Below are positions 54,927 to 62,569 of a stretch of 64,000 nucleotides of DNA, piece by piece. This DNA is from Paludibacteraceae bacterium. GTDB taxonomy: Bacteria; Bacteroidota; Bacteroidia; Bacteroidales; Paludibacteraceae. Below the pieces are notes generated by a model. That model was not told the origin of the DNA. It saw nothing but the letters and a program-made list of their open reading frames with translations, and ran no database searches. The stretch covers positions 1 to 64,000 of the forward strand of contig CAJOMJ010000014.1 in assembly GCA_905235505.1 (NCBI GenBank), written 5' to 3'. Position numbers and translations under genes: made by a program. Each line of letters starts with the position of its first letter. The stretch's first letter is position 1.

Positions 54927-54957
54927 TTTGCGGATTCAAATATTTGTCGTACCTTTG
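54927..54957 (+). promoter_or_regulatory. tRNA-Leu promoter
   Basis: TTTG 54927-54930, 19 bases, TACCTTTG 54950-54957; the tRNA begins 12 bases later. Confidence 0.75.
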
Positions 54958-54968
54958 CACCCGCTTTT

Positions 54969-55052
54969 GCCCAGATGGCGGAATCGGTAGACGCGCTGGT
55001 CTCAAACACCAGTAGGTTCACCCCTGTGCCGGTTCGACCCCGGCTCTGGGTA
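54969..55052 (+). tRNA. tRNA-Leu (CAA)
   Basis: An 84-nt class II tRNA: acceptor GCCCAGA/TCTGGGT (first pair G-U) with discriminator A, anticodon stem CTGGT/ACCAG with loop CTCAAAC (anticodon CAA), a long variable arm, and T-arm GGTTCGACCCC. No CCA is encoded. Confidence 0.97.
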
Positions 55053-55057
55053 CTGAG

Positions 55058-55085
55058 GCGGGGAAAGAGTCATTTCTTTCCCCGC
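55058..55085 (+). terminator. tRNA-Leu terminator
   Basis: GCGGGGAAAGA (55058-55068) pairs with TCTTTCCCCGC (55075-55085), an 11-bp stem with a short loop, followed by TAACTTTTTTAC. Confidence 0.85.
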
Positions 55086-55299
55086 TAACTTTTTTACTTT
55101 CGTAACTCCCTGGTTTGCTGACAGATTATGTCAAGCACCTTGTAGTAGCCTGTGGTTTGATAATTATTTCCGTGAAATTCGATTTTTTTTCGGGAAATAT
55201 CGAACCAAGCAGTTAGATTTTAGTTCCTACATGAGCGTCCCTAATGTACCGTTCCATATTGTCTAACGCTGTTTCATGTCGGACTTTTCGGTTATGTTG

Positions 55300-56400
55300 C
55301 TACTTATCTTCATCATTGTTTTTCCTTGTGTTAAGGACAAAGTGTTCTATCAGACTGAAAGAGATGTCTCTTTCATCGGGGAATGTCTCAAGAACATTGA
55401 TAAATTTGAAACAATTTATCTCAGTTTCCAACTCTCTAATACGCTTGGTTAGAGGCATAAGTTTCTTTTGGTACGTTAAGTTATCTATTTGTCCGCTTTT
55501 TAGTTCTGCTTTCAAATCTCTTTTCTGTTCTTTCAGTTGCTCAATTTCCATTGTGGCACTTGTTTTCAAGGTCTCATACTCTGCGTAGAACTTACGGATT
55601 TTGTCCTCATTATATCTTATCAGAGTGTCCGTGTACTTATTGTACCACATATCACGCTCTTCTTTGATTTGCTCTATGCGCATGTTGGAAACTTCTATCT
55701 CATGGGTCATGTACTGCATTTCTATCGTGTGAGCATAATCTATGTTATTGTCTTCCTCTTGGTTTAATATATCAAGAACTTCTTGTAGCGTGTATGCCTG
55801 ATAGAGTTGCTTTGCCTCAGCATAGCGGTTGTTGATGCGTGTAAATGGGCCCGAATGCGCATAAAATGATGATAAGTAAACTATTTCAGTCTCTCCGTCC
55901 TCACGCACAGCTGCACATTTATTTATCCCACTCAAAGGGCTACCTGCAAGGCGATAGACAAGACTTTTCCTCCCTGTGCTATCTGTCCTCATTGCTTCTT
56001 CCACAATCGACCACCATTCAAGATAAATTCCCAACGTGGGATTTCTGAAACCTGAGATTCCGGTGTATGCTAAACCACTCTGAATAGGTATGCGACACAA
56101 AAACATACGGCTATCACTCATTATGCGTTCCTTGTGCGCCAACAGGTAAAAAGCGTTTTTGATAAAAAGTTGCTCTTGTTCCTCAGCCTCTTCTGACTTA
56201 GGAGGTACAGGTTGCGGCTTTATAGTTCCTACGTTCAGATATTGTCCTGTTTTGTCTAATTCTAAATGGTCTTCATCTATCTTGTCAGGTGCTTGTGCTG
56301 CAAGTGGATAGCAATCAAGCATACGACCATCCCAAAGAATGATTTTATTTTGAGGGAACACTTCTTGTTCCCTTTTTTCAAATTCTGTGAATAAACTCAT
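55300..56400 (-). CDS. Accessory protein with C-terminal coiled coil, unknown
   Basis: 366 aa with no signal peptide. N-terminal half: NKIILWDGRMLDCYPLAAQA, FYLLAHKERIMSDSRMFLCR, then SLVYRLAGSPLSGINKCAAV and YAEAKQLYQAYTLQEVLDIL. The C-terminal 150 residues are a long charged coiled coil (IEQIKEERDMWYNKYTDTLI, IEQLKEQKRDLKAELKSGQI). No family is recognised. It follows the NADAR gene after only 3 bases, so the two are an operon and may act together. The AT-rich, non-core setting suggests horizontal acquisition. Confidence 0.6.
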   Translation of the reverse strand: MSLFTEFEKREQEVFPQNKIILWDGRMLDCYPLAAQAPDKIDEDHLELDKTGQYLNVGTIKPQPVPPKSEEAEEQEQLFIKNAFYLLAHKERIMSDSRMFLCRIPIQSGLAYTGISGFRNPTLGIYLEWWSIVEEAMRTDSTGRKSLVYRLAGSPLSGINKCAAVREDGETEIVYLSSFYAHSGPFTRINNRYAEAKQLYQAYTLQEVLDILNQEEDNNIDYAHTIEMQYMTHEIEVSNMRIEQIKEERDMWYNKYTDTLIRYNEDKIRKFYAEYETLKTSATMEIEQLKEQKRDLKAELKSGQIDNLTYQKKLMPLTKRIRELETEINCFKFINVLETFPDERDISFSLIEHFVLNTRKNNDEDK

Positions 56401-56403
56401 AAC

Positions 56404-57144
56404 TTAGCAATTTTCAAAAGTTAATAATTCCCCTAAAATATAGATGTTTGAACGTCTGAGGAGGTCATAATCTATCTGAGGTTCTGTCTTCTCTCTGATG
56501 CAGTCTCTGCATAGCATAAGGATTTTGCCAATGTTGTTTTGCCCTTTCCACACCCCGATGTTGTTGATTTTGTTGGTCTCGACATTGATGATATGGTCTC
56601 GCTCCTTGCGTTTCAAATCCTTGTGACGTTCCGTTAGTACGGTTGCAAGGTTGGCTCGTTTGTTCTCCAACTCCAAATTCTTACAGCCCCAAATATTGGC
56701 ACTATCCCACTTGTCGGATGTTGTGTTTTCTACGAGAATAGCATCTTGTGGTATTTGAAGCAAGAGTTTACGGAAGTCTTCATTTCCCTTGCACTTCTGC
56801 CACACACAATAGAGCATCCATTGCAGTCGGAAGTCGGCAAAATCAGGTCTGACAGATTTACGAAAACGAGATTTACCGAATCGTTTTGCTCCGAATCCAC
56901 TTGTGTATGACAATAGGCACTCTTGGATGAAACGATGCTCTTCTGTGTTATTCGACCACTCACCGCACAGATACAAACGCTCACTGTCCTTCCAAACTCT
57001 GCCTCCGCACTCATAAGGGAATCCTCCTGCCATATTGGAGATACAAAGGTTAATGCCGTTCACTATGTCTTTCGCAAATTTGAAAGACCAAACTTGTGGG
57101 GAGGCAATATATTCCTCCTCACGACCTAAATAATAGTTCTTCAT
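56404..57144 (-). CDS. NADAR-domain protein (YbiA/DUF1768-like)
   Basis: 246 aa. The C-terminal 110 residues show NADAR hallmarks: an ILVENTTSDKWDSANIWGCK stretch equivalent to the family's E...D..WG motif, and VWKGQNNIGKILMLCRDCIR, corresponding to G-x-N-x-(L/I)-G-(K/R)-x-L-M. The N-terminal half (SPQVWSFKFAKDIVNGINLC, FIQECLLSYTSGFGAKRFGK) also fits. Characterised NADAR proteins hydrolyse N-glycosidic bonds, including removal of ADP-ribose from guanine in toxin-antitoxin and anti-phage settings. It lies between a broken 129-codon gene and the coiled-coil gene, and no ADP-ribosyltransferase partner was recognised. Confidence 0.7.
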   Translation of the reverse strand: MKNYYLGREEEYIASPQVWSFKFAKDIVNGINLCISNMAGGFPYECGGRVWKDSERLYLCGEWSNNTEEHRFIQECLLSYTSGFGAKRFGKSRFRKSVRPDFADFRLQWMLYCVWQKCKGNEDFRKLLLQIPQDAILVENTTSDKWDSANIWGCKNLELENKRANLATVLTERHKDLKRKERDHIINVETNKINNIGVWKGQNNIGKILMLCRDCIREKTEPQIDYDLLRRSNIYILGELLTFENC

Positions 57145-57181
57145 ATAGTCTTAACGTATTTGTTAAATGTTAGTTCTTTGA

Positions 57182-57570
57182 TTAAAAGGTTGATATGTGA
57201 TTTCTGAAACAAAGCATAGTCAATAGGTGGCTCTGCACGTTAAACTGTTCCCAATCAAGGCGTATGAGGCTTTCATGGGGCTTGCGAATGCATCGCTTCG
57301 CCTGTAAGCCGTTGTTGTTGAACTGCAATTCATGCTGAATAGCAAGGTGTTGCATAGAACCCGATGAGAAAGCCCCTGCTATGTAGGCACACTCTCTATT
57401 ATTGAAGTGAACCACTTGTAAATCAAAGCAGAAGCCACGAACCATGTTGCCAAGAGGCAACGATAAACCTGCCCTCACATCATATCTATGACGGAAAGCA
57501 AACAATTCGGTGAAAAAGCATTGTATGCTTCCTCACGTACCAAAAAGTCATAAAAATCTTGTAATTTCAT
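57182..57570 (-). pseudogene. Frameshifted small gene upstream of the NADAR gene
   Basis: ATG 57570 starts MKLQDFYDFLVREEAYNAF, and the frame then ends early (SVIDMM stop). The downstream text (TELFAFRHRYDVRAGLSLPL, then VRGFCFDLQVVHFNNRECAY and IRLDWEQFNVQSHLLTML) continues in another frame to 57182. The break coincides with an A5 run (57513-57517; T5 in the coding strand). Joining the frames gives a protein of about 129 residues with no recognised family. It could be a real lesion, a sequencing slip, or programmed slippage. Confidence 0.65.
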
Positions 57571-57873
57571 AAATTTATATTTTAATTAAGTGAATATCAA
57601 ATACCTAATTCATTAATTAGCATCGATTTTCCCACCGTGGCCCTTATGAAAGGCTCGGTTGGAGCTTTACTTAAAAAGTCTCTTGATGCTTCGATATCTC
57701 AAAGAACCTATGCCAATCTTCCGAAAAGCGAGTGCAAAATTAGAAAAAATATTTGAGATAGCCAAAAAAATCATCACTATAATTTGTTAAAGGGAAAGAA
57801 TATTGTTCCTAAGCACACACATTAGTGTCCACTAAATCAAAATTATAATAGTTGTTAACATGTATATTTATAA
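57571..57873. other. AT-rich spacer with promoter for the NADAR group
   Basis: On the minus strand a TAATTTTG -7 element (complement of about 57738-57745) could start transcription into the frameshifted gene. No gene was recognised in the remainder. Confidence 0.45.
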
Positions 57874-57902
57874 GGGAATTATATAGCAGTTTGCACCAAT
57901 TT
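57874..57902. repeat. Solo IS1595-type terminal sequence
   Basis: GGGAATTATATAGCAGTTTG and the following CACCAATTT match the intact element's left end (58574) at all but a few positions. No facing partner was found at the expected distance, so it looks like the end of an older related element, with the pseudogene at 57959-58471 as former cargo. Confidence 0.7.
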
Positions 57903-57958
57903 TATTTTAACCTGCTAAAAACAGCGGGTTAAAATATGCTCGTCAATATAGTATAATA

Positions 57959-58471
57959 CTACAATGACAATACGTATTGTGTGATTTTATTGATATCTCT
58001 TAACAGGACTACTCTTATAATATCACTCTTTGCCTTGATACAGTCCATTATACACTGCATAACAGGTTCGGAATTAACATCTATTCCTTCGATAATAAAT
58101 TTGTTGGCTATAGTCAATAATAGAAATTGCGGATTGTCGTAATCCTCATCAGCCCACACTTCTTCAAATACTTTTTGACGCGCTTCAATACTATCGTTAC
58201 CTTTCATAGATAATCTTGATATTGACAACATATGCCCGCGTAGTTCATCTGACCAATGCTTCTTATATTGTTCTTGTGCAATAAGTGAGCAATATCGAAC
58301 TAAACACCAACTCTCCAACAACTGGCATGACACATCTCTAACTCTTTCCTTATAGGTTTTCCTCGGCAAAGCCATTCCGGTTAATAATGGTCTTTCTTGT
58401 AGTACTCGTGTAATAGTCTCTTTTACTTAACGAAGTTGACTTTCTGTTAATGTTATAGTTTTCTTGCTCAT
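57959..58471 (-). pseudogene. ESQLR-module protein with in-frame stop
   Basis: The ATG at 58471 starts MSKKTITLTESQLR, followed immediately by TAA (58427-58429). The same frame then runs open to 57959 (VKETITRVLQERPLLTG, then MALPRKTYKERVRDVSCQLL). The N-terminal module matches those of the 59741 gene and the C-terminus of the 58892 product. The 138-codon body after MALPRK is helical with no family recognised. An internal ATG (58375) could still make the body without the module. A minus-strand promoter (TATATTTG, complement of about 58505-58512) precedes it. Confidence 0.65.
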
Positions 58472-58564
58472 ATGAATATGATTCTATAAATAGTTAAATC
58501 CACTGCAAATATACAAAAAAATCTGATATATACGAATTTTCGGGAAATAATATTCAATATAATC

Positions 58565-58572
58565 TTAAAAAT
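58565..58572. repeat. Target-site duplication, left copy (TTAAAAAT)
   Basis: TTAAAAAT directly precedes the element's left end; the same octamer is at 61335-61342 directly after the right end. Eight bases is the usual IS1595-family duplication length. Confidence 0.75.
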
Positions 58573-58651
58573 AGGGAATTATATAGGAGTTAGCACTAAA
58601 TTACTATAATTTCCCATACAAATATACATAAAACTGATCAAAAATAAAACA

Positions 58652-58686
58652 AAACCGTCAAGATATTTGGCGGTTTCATTTTTTTT
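58652..58686. terminator. Bidirectional terminator near the transposon left end
   Basis: AAACCGTCAA (58652-58661) pairs with TTGGCGGTTT (58667-58676), one G-U, followed by CATTTTTTTT; on the minus strand it is also followed by a T-rich run. Its right arm overlaps the -33 TTTG of the RNA candidate's promoter. Confidence 0.75.
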
Positions 58687-58698
58687 GTAGTACCTTTG
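58666..58698 (+). promoter_or_regulatory. Promoter of the transposon RNA candidate
   Basis: TTTG 58666-58669, 21 bases, TACCTTTG 58691-58698; the start is expected near 58704. Confidence 0.7.
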
Positions 58699-58703
58699 TA
58701 CAC

Positions 58704-58893
58704 CCTTTTATGGACGTCACCATTTATACAATCGGTATAAGTGGAAGAAGAAAGTCACGGGTTTTGTACGATGCGTAAACTTAGATTACCATCACCTGAG
58801 TACTTTTGGTACCTCGTAAACTACAAGTCCCAACTTTTGTAGTTTCATCAGGGGAGCGGAGATTGTGAACAATAGTAGCAATCTCTGCTTTTT
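58704..58893 (+). ncRNA. Candidate structured RNA (about 190 nt)
   Basis: A full promoter and an intrinsic terminator bracket this stretch. Stems seen: 58720-58729 with 58735-58744 (10 bp, loop AATCG, one G-U); AAACTACAA/TTGTAGTTT at 58818-58826 with 58837-58845 (9 bp perfect), enclosed by CCTGA/TCAGG (58795-58799 with 58848-58852); and the terminator GCGGAGATTG/CAATCTCTGC at 58856-58865 with 58879-58888, then T5. No known RNA family is recognised. The only ORF is 22 codons (58710-58778), an alternative explanation as a leader peptide. Transcription is unproven. Confidence 0.6.
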
Positions 58894-59350
58894 ATATAAT
58901 ATTCAGAACCTTTTTAATAGATTCTCGTATTATTCTTCGTAATTGAGATTCTGTTATGGAAATAACATTGTTTTTACTTTCCATAATCATAGAACCAAAT
59001 GGTTTGAATATGATGTGCTCTATCAATATGAATATTTCACTATTAACTGCCTTTTGAATTCTGTATGTGGCTATGCCATATTCACACTCTGTTCGATACA
59101 AATTATTAGGTAGAATTGTAGAACCGTTAACCCATCCATAAGAAAATAGGCTAAACCATGAAAATATTTGTCTAATCCACTGAACCGTATTTGTAAACAA
59201 TATTTTCCATTTCTGATATGACAATGTGGTATTTCCAAAATTGGTTTCTAAAATTCTATCTAACTCGGAATATACTTCTTTTGAAAAATAAACAGTATAA
59301 GAAATAGGATTTGCATTTGTTATTTGATGTGTGATATTTGTTTTAATCAT
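58892..59350 (-). CDS. Toxin-like protein with C-terminal ESQLR module
   Basis: 152 aa. Residues 15-115 (SYTVYFSKEVYSELDRILET, then YRTECEYGIATYRIQKAV and FILIEHIIFKPFG) resemble, weakly, a RelE/ParE-type fold: an N-terminal helix pair then antiparallel strands. Residues 127-152 are the module VISITESQLRRIIRESIKKV. That module occurs at the N-terminus of two neighbours, so here it has been moved to the C-terminus. The start overlaps the preceding gene's stop by 4 bases (ATGA), the usual layout of an antitoxin-toxin pair. Toxicity is an inference only. Confidence 0.5.
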   Translation of the reverse strand: MIKTNITHQITNANPISYTVYFSKEVYSELDRILETNFGNTTLSYQKWKILFTNTVQWIRQIFSWFSLFSYGWVNGSTILPNNLYRTECEYGIATYRIQKAVNSEIFILIEHIIFKPFGSMIMESKNNVISITESQLRRIIRESIKKVLNII

Positions 59351-59601
59351 TTATCTGAAGTAAATTTTGCTTCAATGTTATTTACAAGTGTTTGCAATTC
59401 TGTTAATGAGACATAACCATGTTCCTGTGCATATTCTTCTTTAGTACATGGTATTTGCTGACATAGTTTGTTAATATCAACAGATTCCTCGTTTTCTAAA
59501 ATCACACCGCTCAAAGAATTAAGGTATTCTCCTTGTTCTGAATACGAAAGTTTCTTGAAATCTTCGAGAAGCATGTTTCCTATATATTCTTTCTTTTCCA
59601 T
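59347..59601 (-). CDS. Small acidic protein, possible antitoxin
   Basis: Start taken at MEKKEYIGNMLLEDFKKLSY (59601, 84 aa); 15 more residues are open upstream, but the promoter-like TATATTTG (complement of 59637-59644) lies within them. Acidic and helical (GVILENEESVDINKLCQQIP, then SLTELQTLVNNIEAKF). It precedes and overlaps the toxin-like gene by 4 bases. Small acidic proteins in this position are commonly antitoxins; no DNA-binding motif was recognised. Confidence 0.5.
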   Translation of the reverse strand: MEKKEYIGNMLLEDFKKLSYSEQGEYLNSLSGVILENEESVDINKLCQQIPCTKEEYAQEHGYVSLTELQTLVNNIEAKFTSDK

Positions 59602-59740
59602 ACTTATAAATACTTTTAAGTTACTAATTCTTCTGCAAATATACAACTATTTTTTCATATTAACAAATATTTTCTTGTTTTAGTAGTGTTTTTTTTCTAA
59701 ACTAATAAGTATTTATATAATAAAAAATACAAACAAGAAT

Positions 59741-60136
59741 ATGAAAAAGCAAACAATTAAACTAAATGAATCTCAATTGAGAAATATTATTAAAGAAAGT
59801 GTGAAGAAAATCATAAAGGAAGGGTTTGGTGATTCATATGTTGAACGCGCAATAAAAGAGATGATAGAGAAGGCACAGTATGAACCATGGCTAAATGAAT
59901 TACATGAGTTAATGGGATATGGTGATATTGATGTTCACTATCGTTACGAAGATGGGGATGATTCTGATGAACCAAGCGGGGTTTATTTTCATAACTTTGG
60001 TGATACTGTCATTATTACGCCGACTTCAGTTTTCGCAACGGAAGGATATAGATTGAATCCGAAAGTTTATGAAAAATTGAAAGAATTGGCTAAACCATTA
60101 CAACACAAAATTACAGAGATACTAAATAACATCTAA
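59741..60136 (+). CDS. ESQLR-module protein, unknown
   Basis: 131 aa from ATG 59741. Residues 2-27 form the recurring module (QTIKLNESQLRNIIKESVKK), predicted as an amphipathic helix. The remainder (IKEMIEKAQYEPWLNELHEL, GDIDVHYRYEDGDDSDEPSG, VIITPTSVFATEGYRLNPKV) is acidic, and no family is recognised. Its last four bases overlap the transposase end tail to tail, so it is transposon cargo. The modules here and in the neighbours share ESQLRxxIxESxKK despite unrelated bodies. Confidence 0.65.
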   Translation: MKKQTIKLNESQLRNIIKESVKKIIKEGFGDSYVERAIKEMIEKAQYEPWLNELHELMGYGDIDVHYRYEDGDDSDEPSGVYFHNFGDTVIITPTSVFATEGYRLNPKVYEKLKELAKPLQHKITEILNNI

Positions 60137-61116
60137 CCAATTAACCTCACATGGCTATAACCACAGCAATGTCTGAAAGCGATGTCAAACATCAGTTTGA
60201 ACCTCTCACCTTCAGACATTTCTTTTGTATTATACCTAAACACACTCTCATCAATATATCTCGGTAAATACGAACGATTAACCATATGGTACGTTCCAAA
60301 TACCATTCTCTTGAAACCGCCCCAGAAGCCTTCAATACGATTAGTAGTAAAGCCTTCCGCATTAGTAAACTCTCTATCCTTGTGACAAACCACTCCATGG
60401 TAGTAACCCTTCTCACTTCTATCTATAGCCGCATATACGCCTAACTCATCGGTAGTAATACAACTTCCTTCTTCTACGTTATTCTCAAGTATACTCATAA
60501 TCGTCTTGGTAGTGCAATTCTCTACACGCATTACACGGGCATAGGTGTGAATATGAGACCTATTGTCTGCATCCACGGTATAACTTGTTTCTACCATGCC
60601 GAATATAGGGGTTTTAGTCTTGGTACTACGCCCCTGTGTACCTTCCACCTTCTGTTTATTATGTTTGTTGGTTTCTCTACCACCGAGATACATTTCATCA
60701 CATTCCACGTTACCAGATAACATTCTACTCTCGTCTTGCTTCATCAATGCACGTACACGATGGAGCATATACCATGCAGTGGTCTGTGTTACCTCTATAT
60801 CCTTTGCGAGTTGTACCGAGGAGATACCATTCTTATGGCTGCTAATGAGGTACATACCAATCATCCATTTACTGATAGGGAGTTTGGTATTCTCGAAGAT
60901 AGTACCTGCAAGGACAGAGAAGGATTTATTGCAATGCTCACAACGGTATTCCTGTTTTGATCCGTTACGATGGGCGATGTGAACAGAACCACAATACGGA
61001 CAACGTACCACGCCGTCAGACCAACGTTGATGTTTAAGGAAAGAATAGCAGTTTGCTTCGTTGGAAAAGTGTTTGATTACCTGTACTATAGAATTGAAGT
61101 TAGTGAAGTTCAGCAT
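60133..61116 (-). CDS. IS1595-family transposase (ISXO2-like DDE)
   Basis: 327 aa, full length. N-terminal zinc ribbon CPYCGSVHIAHRNGSKQEYR followed by CEHC; then a helix-turn-helix region (ISSVQLAKDIEVTQTTAWYM). The catalytic core has VECDEMYLGGRETNKHN (first Asp near residue 139), CITTDELGVYAAI (second Asp) and TTNRIEGFWGGFKRMVFGTY (third site N-R-I-E-G-F). No interruptions, so it is probably active. It catalyses cut-and-paste or replicative movement of the 58573-61334 element. Confidence 0.93.
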   Translation of the reverse strand: MLNFTNFNSIVQVIKHFSNEANCYSFLKHQRWSDGVVRCPYCGSVHIAHRNGSKQEYRCEHCNKSFSVLAGTIFENTKLPISKWMIGMYLISSHKNGISSVQLAKDIEVTQTTAWYMLHRVRALMKQDESRMLSGNVECDEMYLGGRETNKHNKQKVEGTQGRSTKTKTPIFGMVETSYTVDADNRSHIHTYARVMRVENCTTKTIMSILENNVEEGSCITTDELGVYAAIDRSEKGYYHGVVCHKDREFTNAEGFTTNRIEGFWGGFKRMVFGTYHMVNRSYLPRYIDESVFRYNTKEMSEGERFKLMFDIAFRHCCGYSHVRLIG

Positions 61117-61241
61117 ATTCGTGTATTTGTATTAGTTTCTATTATTAAAACTAATGCAAAATTACGAAAAGTCCAGCAGATAATCAAAAAAATGGAATTT
61201 AATGGAAAAAATTGGAAGATTTTGGAAGAAAAAAACAAGGA

Positions 61242-61334
61242 GTTAGACCATTTTTAGGTGCTAACTCCTATATAATTTCCTAAAAATATATGGGTTAGAC
61301 CATTCATTATGGTGCTAACTCCTATATAATTCCC
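61242..61334. repeat. Duplicated right end of the transposon
   Basis: GTTAGACCATT begins at 61242 and again at 61294 (52 bp apart); each is followed by GGTGCTAACTCCTATATAAT and TTCC or TCCC. The outer copy abuts the target duplication. The inner copy has TTTCC in place of TTCCC. Confidence 0.85.
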
Positions 61335-61363
61335 TTAAAAATTGGTTCGAGAACAGAATGGCA

Positions 61364-61372
61364 GGGGGGGGG
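61364..61372. repeat. Homopolymeric G9 tract
   Basis: Nine G residues between the transposon's target duplication and the korB terminator; a possible slippage site with no gene to switch. Confidence 0.85.
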
Positions 61373-61375
61373 TAC

Positions 61376-61411
61376 AAAAAACAGAACAACCCTCGTTGTT
61401 CTGTTTTTTTT
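61376..61411. terminator. Terminator downstream of korB
   Basis: A 15-bp perfect stem, AAAAAACAGAACAAC with GTTGTTCTGTTTTTT, and a 4-base loop CCTC, with T/A tails on both sides. Confidence 0.9.
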
Positions 61412-61485
61412 GTCTAAGTATGTAGAACCTTTTGAGAGACGGTTTGTAGGATGTCTCTGCAAGTATGTAGCCGGACACGGCAATG

Positions 61486-62505
61486 TTATATCTCCCAATG
61501 CTCGAGTGTGGCTACGAGTTCGTCGAAGTTGTGGACACGGCTATTCTGCTGCACTTCCTGAATCTGGCGGTTGACGGCATTGTCGTAGGTCTCTTCTTCC
61601 ACATTGCGTATCACTCCCAATGCCACAGGAAGTTCGTCAGGTTGAGCACCAGCTTCGGTCACTTGCCCCATAAGAGCGAGCATGCGGTGGAGTGTCGGGT
61701 CTTGGGTGGTGGCATCGTGCACAAGCACCCGTTCGTCGTTGGCGGATACCACAATGAGTTTGGGTATAACACCTTGCGAATAGTCGAGAGCAAGACCTTT
61801 GTCTTTGTTTGCACCGAATATCATTGGTTTGCCGTGCTCAAGCAGTATGGTGTGGTCGGCGCGTGTCTCGCGGTCGGATATCCATGCGTGTGTACCATTG
61901 TTGAAAATGACGCAGTTGACAAGACATTCGACGACTGAGGCGCCTTTGTGACGTTGTGCTTCGACCATGCAACTAACAGTGGTGGGCATGTCCACATCAA
62001 GCGTCCGGGCGAAGAATGTGCCTCGTGCGCCAAAGACCAGTTCGGCGGGTATGAAGGGACGCTCTACAGTGCCGAAGGGAGACGACTTGCTGACGAAACC
62101 TTTGGGTGAGGTGGGGGAGTACTGCCCCTTGGTAAGACCGTAGATACGGTTGTTGAAGAGACAGATATTAAGGTCCACATTGCGGCGGAGACTGTGAATG
62201 AAGTGGTTGCCGCCGATAGCGAGACAGTCGCCATCGCCGGTCATCTGCCAGACGGTGAGGTCAGGGTTGGCAGTCTTGACACCTGTGGCGATAGCAGCAC
62301 CACGCCCGTGTATAGTGTTGAAGCCATAGGTGGCGAGGTAGTGGGGCATACGGCTTGAGCAGCCTATACCTGAGATGACAACGGTTTTATATGTAGGTAC
62401 GCCAATCTCTGCCATTGCCTTTTGCAGTGCGGCGCAAATAGCATGGTCGCCGCATCCGGGGCAGAAACGTACATATTGGTCTGATTTGAAATCTTGTGCT
62501 TCCAT
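61486..62505 (-). CDS. korB: 2-oxoglutarate:ferredoxin oxidoreductase, beta subunit
   Basis: 339 aa. The thiamine diphosphate subunit: FCPGCGDHAICAALQKAMAE at the N-terminus, GIGCSSRMPHYLATYGFNTI, the TPP site MTGDGDCLAIGGNHFIHSLR with the following NICLFNNRIYGLTKGQYSPT. With KorA it makes succinyl-CoA, CO2 and reduced ferredoxin from 2-oxoglutarate, an anaerobe's TCA step. It follows korA after 64 bases. Related 2-oxoacid oxidoreductases look similar, so exact substrate is probable rather than proven. Confidence 0.9.
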   Translation of the reverse strand: MEAQDFKSDQYVRFCPGCGDHAICAALQKAMAEIGVPTYKTVVISGIGCSSRMPHYLATYGFNTIHGRGAAIATGVKTANPDLTVWQMTGDGDCLAIGGNHFIHSLRRNVDLNICLFNNRIYGLTKGQYSPTSPKGFVSKSSPFGTVERPFIPAELVFGARGTFFARTLDVDMPTTVSCMVEAQRHKGASVVECLVNCVIFNNGTHAWISDRETRADHTILLEHGKPMIFGANKDKGLALDYSQGVIPKLIVVSANDERVLVHDATTQDPTLHRMLALMGQVTEAGAQPDELPVALGVIRNVEEETYDNAVNRQIQEVQQNSRVHNFDELVATLEHWEI

Positions 62506-62569
62506 AAGACAGAAGGTTTGAGAAGTTCGAGGGGTTTGAGAAGTTTGATAAGTTCTTTGCAGATTGTAT

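Larger units (their letters stand above)
58573..61334. mobile_element. IS1595-type transposon with passenger genes
   Basis: About 2.76 kb. Terminal inverted repeats: GGGAATTATATAGGAGTTAG then CAC at the left (58574-58596), and the complement GTGCTAACTCCTATATAATT then CCC at the right (61312-61334), 23 of 23 matching. The flanks share the 8-bp TTAAAAAT. Content: structured RNA candidate (+), toxin-antitoxin-like pair (-), ESQLR protein (+), transposase (-). The right end is duplicated: a second copy of the terminal sequence lies 52 bases inside (near 61258-61280). The element is strikingly AT-rich compared with the flanking korB and glyS genes, indicating recent transfer. Confidence 0.88.
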
